NCBI RefSeq assembly: GCF_050483325.1
Contig: NZ_JBCMYF010000004.1
Span: 1 to 64,000 of the forward strand
Source: Bacillus_P idriensis_A
Lineage (GTDB): Bacteria; Bacillota; Bacilli; Bacillales; Bacillaceae
Reading direction: 5' to 3'
Length of the DNA stretch: 64,000 nt
In this document: in pieces, positions 59,399-64,000 of the stretch
Layout of the letters: every line of letters begins with the position of its first letter
Position numbering within the stretch: position 1 is the first letter of the stretch
The notes under the pieces: model-generated
Seen by the model: the letters and a program-made list of their open reading frames with translations, nothing else
Told to the model about the DNA's origin: nothing
Database searches by the model: none
Made by a program: the position numbers and the translations under genes

Positions 59399-60334
59399 AT
59401 GAAGAAAGAACAGGTGCTTCCTTACCTCGGCGCTGTATTAAATGCCTCAATAGTCGGACTTACCTTCTTATTTACAAAGCTCGCCCTTGAAGATGCTTCA
59501 CCGGCTGATACCCTTTCATACCGGTTTACACTTGGCTTTCTAGTTCTGATGCTTCTGCAGTTTTTTGTGCCTGTAAAAATGCCGTCATTTAGGAATAACG
59601 GAAAATCTCTTGTATTTTTGCTTCTGCTTGCTTTATTTTATCCAACGATGTTTTTCAGCTTCCAGGCTTTCGGACTCCTTCATACAACATCTGCAGAAGG
59701 CGGCATCCTGATGGCTTTTGCGCCGATCTTAACTGCAATGCTTGCTTCTGTCTTTTTAAAAGAGAGAACAAGTTTGATTCAAGTTCTGTTTATATCCATG
59801 TCCATATTCGGTGTCGTTTTTATTTTCTTGATGAAAGGGTCAAGCATCGAATTTAACAGCATGCTTGGTTTTCTTTTCTTATTTATTGCCTGTTTGTCGA
59901 TCGCAGGCTACACCGTGCTTGCAAGATTTCTGTCGGTTTCTTATTCACCCCTGCAGCTCAGCTTTATAATGGTAACTTTCGGGTTTATCTTTTTTAATCT
60001 ATATGCCGTTATTCAGCATTTGGCTGCAGGTGATTTTGTTCAGTATGTTTCCCTGTGGACAAATGTGCCGTTTTTATTATTCACGTTCTATTTAGGAGTT
60101 TTTGCAACTCTATTGACTTCATTTCTGTCAAACTACATTCTTTCGAAAATTCCAGCTTCTCAGATGAGTGTGTTTGCTAATTTATCAACCGTTATTTCAA
60201 TTGCTGCAGGAGCCGTTATTTTAAACGAAAACATTTATTTCTATCACTGGATAGGCGCTTTTTTCATTATAGCCGGGGTTATCGGAACAAATGCATTTAA
60301 ACAAAAACAAGTTAAAACAGAAGATGCAAACTAG
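59399..60334 (+). CDS. EamA/DMT-family transporter
   Basis: A 311-aa ten-helix drug/metabolite transporter with two EamA repeats (residues about 8-140 and 155-300). Characteristic blocks are LLHTTSAEGGILMAFAPILTA, cited as SAEGGILMAFAPILT, and FANLSTVISIAAGAVILNE, cited as LSTVISIAAGAVILNE. ATG 59399 follows ACGGGGAATG. Its 3' end overlaps the convergent kinase gene by four bases. Substrate unknown. Confidence 0.9.
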   Translation: MKKEQVLPYLGAVLNASIVGLTFLFTKLALEDASPADTLSYRFTLGFLVLMLLQFFVPVKMPSFRNNGKSLVFLLLLALFYPTMFFSFQAFGLLHTTSAEGGILMAFAPILTAMLASVFLKERTSLIQVLFISMSIFGVVFIFLMKGSSIEFNSMLGFLFLFIACLSIAGYTVLARFLSVSYSPLQLSFIMVTFGFIFFNLYAVIQHLAAGDFVQYVSLWTNVPFLLFTFYLGVFATLLTSFLSNYILSKIPASQMSVFANLSTVISIAAGAVILNENIYFYHWIGAFFIIAGVIGTNAFKQKQVKTEDAN

Positions 60335-62103
60335 ATGGATTCTGCGGGAAGGATGAGATGAACAGTCGTTCCCCGTCCTTCCTCGCTTTCAAATAGAATC
60401 TCTCCTGAGTGCTCTTCCCGGATAATTTTATAGCAAACCGTTAATCCAAGACCCGTCCCCTTATCCTTCGTCGTATAAAAAGGTTCTCCCAGTTTCTCCA
60501 TTCGTTCTTGACTTAACCCGATTCCCTCATCAGAAATTGAGATGCGGATGCCGCCATCCTCTACATGCTCAATTGAGGTATGAACGGTTCCTCCCTCAGG
60601 CATGGATTCTATTGCATTTTTTATCAAATTAATAAAAACCTGTTTTAAGTGATTTTTATTCCCTTTGACTTTAAATACTCCGTTCGCTTCTGGTGTAAGC
60701 CTAAGACTGATGTTATTTTGAAGAGCGCTGCTTTTCATCAGCGTCATGACGTCCTCAATGACTGTCTTCAAGTCCACAGATAAGCTTGTTTGCACCTGCG
60801 GTTTTGCAATCAGGAGCAGTTCGCCCACTACCTCGTTGATTCTGTCAATTTCCTCTGACATGACTCTTAAATGTTCTCTGTTCTGCTTCAAATGCTCATC
60901 TTCCTGCAGTATTTGCACAAATCCCTTGATGGATGTCAGCGGATTTCGGATCTCATGCGCAATACTCGCAGCTAATTCTCCAATGACATTCATTTTTTCT
61001 GTTATTAATATAACTTCTGCATCCCGTTTCTTTTGTGTCACATCATTTCCGATGCAAAGAATGTACGTTTCCCCTTCTAATCTTACAGGGATCTTTGTCA
61101 CTTCAATCCACCTTGTATTCCCGGCTGAATCAATTGCAAGCTCCGGCTCCGCCCACTTTTCTGTTTTCCAGGCAAGAATCCGAAGCTCTTCATCACGGAT
61201 TTTCTTGATTTGATCCGGCTGATCATTAAAGTCAGAATCAATCTTTCCTATTAATTCATGTACTTCTTTGCCGTATAAAGCGGACATCGCCTTATTGGCC
61301 AGCACAAACTTTAGCTCATGGTTCTTCACATAAATATAACTTGGATTTAAATCCATCACTTTATGAAGAAAATCCTTCTGATCTCTTAAATCTCTGTTCA
61401 TCAATTGAATTCTTTTTGAATGCATATTGAAATAGGCCATAAAGATAATCAAAGTCGAGAGAACCGACCCAAAGCTGGATAAAAAAAGAGGAATTACTTG
61501 ATAGCCAGCGAGTACACCATTAAAAAAGACGAATAAAATCGATGTGCAGAAAAAAAGACTGAAAGAACGCAAGTCTTTATTTACTAGATTCTTAGACAAA
61601 ATGATAAGCAGCATGATGTTAATAAATATAAAAAAAACATTTATGTAGTACGTCCAGTTTAAAGGTCCAAAAACCGGATAGTAATGATTCGGGAAAAAGC
61701 TGTCTTCTACCACAGTTAATCCTGATATTCCATAAGAAGCTAAATTAATGAAAAAAACAGCAAGGCTCCAAATGAAGATGATGATGAATGTTTTGATGTT
61801 AACAATCCGGAGCCACTTCTTTTTCCCAGCTCCGTTTTCCTGATTAATCATTAAGTACATAAAGTAAAATAAAATCGGCATGATCATAATTGATCCGAAG
61901 CGGCATATTTTAAACAGCATTTCTGCCGTTTCCTCAGAAAATAAATCCATTCCATATAAGAGAGCAACATCTATCTGCCAAATAAAAAGCATGATTAAGA
62001 AATAAACGATTGCTCTTGAAAGAATCGTTTTCTCATTCATATATATAATCATCCCAAGCAGCAGCGGGATAAGAGAAACCAGGCCAAGCACGGTAAAATA
62101 CAT
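60331..62103 (-). CDS. Sensor histidine kinase with a membrane sensor and PAS domain
   Basis: A 590-aa kinase. About eight membrane helices form residues 1-225, followed by a PAS domain (about 245-360, MDLNPSYIYVKNHELKFVLANKAM, cited as NPSYIYVKNHELKFV), a HisKA block with ELAASIAHEIRNPLTSIKGF (phospho-His) and a HATPase domain (NLIKNAIESMP, DEGIGLS, GTGLGLT). The core is of the KinA/KinC/KinE sporulation-kinase type, so it may feed Spo0F. No response regulator lies nearby, which suits an orphan phosphorelay kinase. Confidence 0.9.
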   Translation of the reverse strand: MYFTVLGLVSLIPLLLGMIIYMNEKTILSRAIVYFLIMLFIWQIDVALLYGMDLFSEETAEMLFKICRFGSIMIMPILFYFMYLMINQENGAGKKKWLRIVNIKTFIIIFIWSLAVFFINLASYGISGLTVVEDSFFPNHYYPVFGPLNWTYYINVFFIFINIMLLIILSKNLVNKDLRSFSLFFCTSILFVFFNGVLAGYQVIPLFLSSFGSVLSTLIIFMAYFNMHSKRIQLMNRDLRDQKDFLHKVMDLNPSYIYVKNHELKFVLANKAMSALYGKEVHELIGKIDSDFNDQPDQIKKIRDEELRILAWKTEKWAEPELAIDSAGNTRWIEVTKIPVRLEGETYILCIGNDVTQKKRDAEVILITEKMNVIGELAASIAHEIRNPLTSIKGFVQILQEDEHLKQNREHLRVMSEEIDRINEVVGELLLIAKPQVQTSLSVDLKTVIEDVMTLMKSSALQNNISLRLTPEANGVFKVKGNKNHLKQVFINLIKNAIESMPEGGTVHTSIEHVEDGGIRISISDEGIGLSQERMEKLGEPFYTTKDKGTGLGLTVCYKIIREEHSGEILFESEEGRGTTVHLILPAESI

Positions 62104-62338
62104 GATAAGTCACTCCGAACATTCGTATGAAATTGCCAGCCCTCTCATTATAGACGATGAAAGGAAATTCCGCCTAATCGTTTTTTTATCTTTAAAAGGT
62201 GTTTTCGCATAAATGGTTGTTTTGTGATGATAAATGCTGTCCGTTGCTTTTTTACTACAATCCACTAAAAACTTCAACATGCGTCAAAGTGCCTCAAAAT
62301 ATAATAAAAAGACACCTGAATTGAACAGGCGCCTTTCG

Positions 62339-62935
62339 CTAATCCCATGTAAACCGTTCTTCCTTCCAAGGATTTCCTTTCATATGATATCCGTTTCTCT
62401 CCCAGAATCCTGGGTGATTATGTTCTGTAAATTGAATCGCGCGTATCCATTTTGCACTTTTCCAGAAGTACAAATGAGGAAAAACGGCTCTAAACGGAAA
62501 CCCATGCTCAGGCGTCAGCGGTTCACCATTATGAGAGTGGGCTAGCAGACTTGTTTCCATAAGAAAGTCATCAAGGGGCAAATTTGTTGTCCAGCCTTCC
62601 TCTGCATGGAGAATGCAATAGTTTGCGTTCTCATGCAGCCCCAAATCGTGCACAAGTCCCCCTGTGCTGATTCCTCTCCATACATTATCAAGCTTTGTCC
62701 AGCCTGTTACACAATGAATATCATTTCCCTGATCGATTTGCGGCATGCTCATCAGATCTTCATATGTAAATCTCTTAGGATGATCCAGCAAGCCAAATAC
62801 CTGCAGATCCCATTTGCCTATGTCCTCGTAATAAGGAACATTTCCTGCATGAAGAACCGGAAATGTTGTTGTGACATGCTGATTTGGCGGGACCCGATTT
62901 GGATCTCCCTTGCTTTTGACCTTACCGAAATACAT
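62339..62935 (-). CDS. yuiH: Molybdopterin-dependent sulfite oxidase-like protein YuiH
   Basis: A 198-aa single-domain protein of the sulfite oxidase/YedY fold. NDIHCVTGWTKLDNVWRG holds the Cys that binds the molybdenum cofactor; LAHSHNGEPLTPEHGFPFRA and KWIRAIQFTEHN are family blocks (cited as GEPLTPEHGFPFRA). No signal peptide seen, so probably cytosolic, unlike YedY. B. subtilis has yuiH beside bioY-like yuiG, as here. It needs the same cofactor as the molybdoenzyme at 37547. Confidence 0.9.
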   Translation of the reverse strand: MYFGKVKSKGDPNRVPPNQHVTTTFPVLHAGNVPYYEDIGKWDLQVFGLLDHPKRFTYEDLMSMPQIDQGNDIHCVTGWTKLDNVWRGISTGGLVHDLGLHENANYCILHAEEGWTTNLPLDDFLMETSLLAHSHNGEPLTPEHGFPFRAVFPHLYFWKSAKWIRAIQFTEHNHPGFWERNGYHMKGNPWKEERFTWD

Positions 62936-62950
62936 GTTGACGCCTCCTCT

Positions 62951-62980
62951 TTGTCAACTGCGAAAAAAATAAAGTTGACA
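62951..62980. promoter_or_regulatory. BirA operator between yuiH and bioY
   Basis: TTGTCAAC-N15-GTTGACA matches the BirA biotin operator pattern TTGTTAAC-N15-GTTAACA, with the two halves complementary. It lies 15 bases upstream of the yuiH start and 64 bases upstream of bioY, so biotin could repress either or both. Confidence 0.85.
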
Positions 62981-63043
62981 TATATAGCGGGATTCAGTAC
63001 TCTTTTTATAGAAAGATACATAGCATCTATGGGGGATGAGAGA

Positions 63044-63628
63044 ATGAAAAACAAATTAAAAGCTTATGATTTAGCACTCGTTGGGATGTTTGCTGCTTTA
63101 ATGGCAATTGGAGCAAACTTAACTTCGTTTTTAACGGTTGGAACGGTTCCTTTATCCATGCAGCCCTTTTTCTGTATTTTAGCAGGTTTGCTGCTTGGAA
63201 GCAGGTTAGGCGCTTTATCCATGATTGTTTATGCGCTGGCAGGAATAGCAGGAGCACCTGTCTTCGCGCAGTTCAGCGGCGGCATCGGCGTGATTTTCGG
63301 CAGCACCGGAGGGTTTATTTTATCCTATATCGCAGCTGCATATGCAGCAGGCAAAATTGTTGAAGCAAGCAAAAAACCAACACTGCAAGTTTTCTTCCTT
63401 TCTTCTTTTGCAGGAATTGCCCTTATCTATATCATTGGAACGACTTATATGTACGCAGCTCTTAATTATTGGCTGAACGTGGATATGAGCTATACAGGCG
63501 CATGGCTTGTCATGACGTGGTTTATGGTCAAAGATGTAATCTTTACTGCCATTGGCGCCGTAATTGCTCCGCGCATATATAAAGCTGTAAACAAAGCAAC
63601 AGGTCTTAGAAAGCATCGCGTTGCTTAA
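63044..63628 (+). CDS. bioY: BioY, biotin ECF-transporter substrate-binding subunit
   Basis: A 194-aa six-helix protein. Visible blocks: GTVPLSMQPFFCILAGLLLG, cited as VPLSMQPFFCILAGLLLG, and GAPVFAQFSGGIGVIFGSTGGF, cited as AQFSGGIGVIFGSTGG, with biotin-binding residues in the loops. It captures biotin at the membrane and works with the shared EcfA/A'/T energy module, not present here. ATG 63044 follows GGGGGATGAG. It corresponds to B. subtilis YuiG. Confidence 0.94.
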   Translation: MKNKLKAYDLALVGMFAALMAIGANLTSFLTVGTVPLSMQPFFCILAGLLLGSRLGALSMIVYALAGIAGAPVFAQFSGGIGVIFGSTGGFILSYIAAAYAAGKIVEASKKPTLQVFFLSSFAGIALIYIIGTTYMYAALNYWLNVDMSYTGAWLVMTWFMVKDVIFTAIGAVIAPRIYKAVNKATGLRKHRVA

Positions 63629-63705
63629 TCCTTGATTATCAATAATAAGAATATGTGGAAAAAAATTAACGGATTCTAAACCTGTAATCACACCGTATAC
63701 AGCAC

Positions 63706-63758
63706 CGGGAATAGCATTAGAATTAGCAGGCTAATTCTAATGCTATTCCCGTTTTTTT
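63706..63758 (+). terminator. Very long terminator after bioY
   Basis: Perfect 22-base arms start at CGGGAATAGC and end at GCTATTCCCG, with a two-base loop and eight T. Confidence 0.88.
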
Positions 63759-63768
63759 TGCATAATAA

Positions 63769-63794
63769 AACTCAGTTCATTATGAAACTGAGTT
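63769..63794 (-). terminator. Terminator of the gene at the window edge
   Basis: AACTCAGTT and AACTGAGTT pair across eight bases, with T-rich sequence on the minus strand. Confidence 0.75.
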
Positions 63795-63853
63795 AATAGA
63801 CTATTCTATTATAGTCCGATTGTTGAATAAGCTTATACCTGACACCCCAAAAA

Positions 63854-64000
63854 TCAATATCCCTGAATCTCGATCGGCAGATTGTCTTCAACTGTAATCG
63901 TAATGGCAACGTCAATCGGACCACGAAAACTGGAATGTATAAAAAACTCAACTCCCCCAGGGTCATTTGTAAACTCATTTTTATGAGGTCCAATATTTGT
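63854..64000 (-). CDS. 3' end of an unrecognised gene cut by the window edge
   Basis: The last 48 codons read TNIGPHKNEF... to ...LPIEIQGY and stop at TGA (63854-63856). The pattern of short beta strands (GVEFFIHSSF, VAITITVEDN) suggests a beta-sandwich protein. A hairpin terminator 60 bases downstream supports this frame over an overlapping one at 63793-63993. No family recognised. Confidence 0.65.
   Translation of the reverse strand, partial: TNIGPHKNEFTNDPGGVEFFIHSSFRGPIDVAITITVEDNLPIEIQGY

Noticed and set aside
63793..63993. 66-aa frame at the window end
   Set aside because: The neighbouring frame (63854-64000) has a more protein-like composition, reaches the window edge and is followed by a hairpin terminator.

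Overview
This window looks like a chromosomal segment of a low-to-moderate GC, endospore-forming Bacillaceae (Bacillus or a near relative such as Metabacillus). Many genes can be recognised from memory as Bacillus subtilis orthologues, and their order follows the yug/yuf/mrp-com-yue-yui stretch of that chromosome. Sporulation and germination genes (kinB, kapB, kapD, a GerPF-like protein), comQXPA, degQ and the seven-gene Mrp antiporter operon all support this. There is no rRNA, tRNA, insertion sequence, phage block or CRISPR array.

Layout. 1-10.3 kb: patB, kinB (sporulation kinase), a small secreted protein, a lipoprotein superoxide dismutase, kapB, kapD, the efflux pump yuxJ, the penicillin-binding protein pbpD, yuxK and yufK. 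10.4-16.2 kb: mrpABCDEFG, closed by a hairpin terminator. 16.2-20.6 kb: an AlkD-like DNA glycosylase, the first array of 52-bp repeats, an acetyltransferase, yuxO, a sugar-dehydrogenase-like lipoprotein and a SIMPL protein. 20.7-25.3 kb: the quorum-sensing locus comA-comP-comX-comQ-degQ on the minus strand. It includes comX (53 codons) and degQ (46 codons), and comA has an apparent in-frame loss of four receiver codons. 25.3-31.7 kb: a YuzC-like gene, a chemoreceptor, pcp, the second 52-bp repeat array, an aldo/keto reductase and yuxH. 31.8-34.8 kb: an XRE-TPR (RRNPP-type) regulator, a divergent 46-aa exported lipopeptide and a secreted subtilase, which together look like a peptide-signalling module. 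35-49.2 kb: yueI flanked by two related tiny membrane proteins, an HpaB-type monooxygenase convergent with a molybdopterin oxidoreductase, a LacI regulator, yueG, yueF, a CNNM transporter with its MerR regulator, yueE, other small genes and yueD. 49.3-64 kb: a 1509-aa exported nuclease/nucleotidase, an alanine-use cluster (AGCS transporter with a cre site, adeR, ald), a FrnE-like oxidoreductase, an EamA transporter, a PAS histidine kinase, yuiH and bioY with a BirA operator between them, and the 3' end of an unrecognised gene.

How the genes work together. Cell-density and differentiation control dominates. KinB and KapB/KapD feed the sporulation phosphorelay. ComX made by ComQ is read by ComP and ComA, which probably act on degQ through a ComA-like box. 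A second, unlinked peptide system may control the neighbouring protease. Mrp provides Na+/pH homeostasis. The alanine cluster makes pyruvate and ammonia from alanine under carbon catabolite control.

The features most worth checking are the damaged ComA receiver, the lipopeptide/regulator/protease module, the two phase-matched 52-bp repeat arrays, and the paired tiny membrane proteins around yueI. Comparisons with B. subtilis proteins are from memory; no searches were run.
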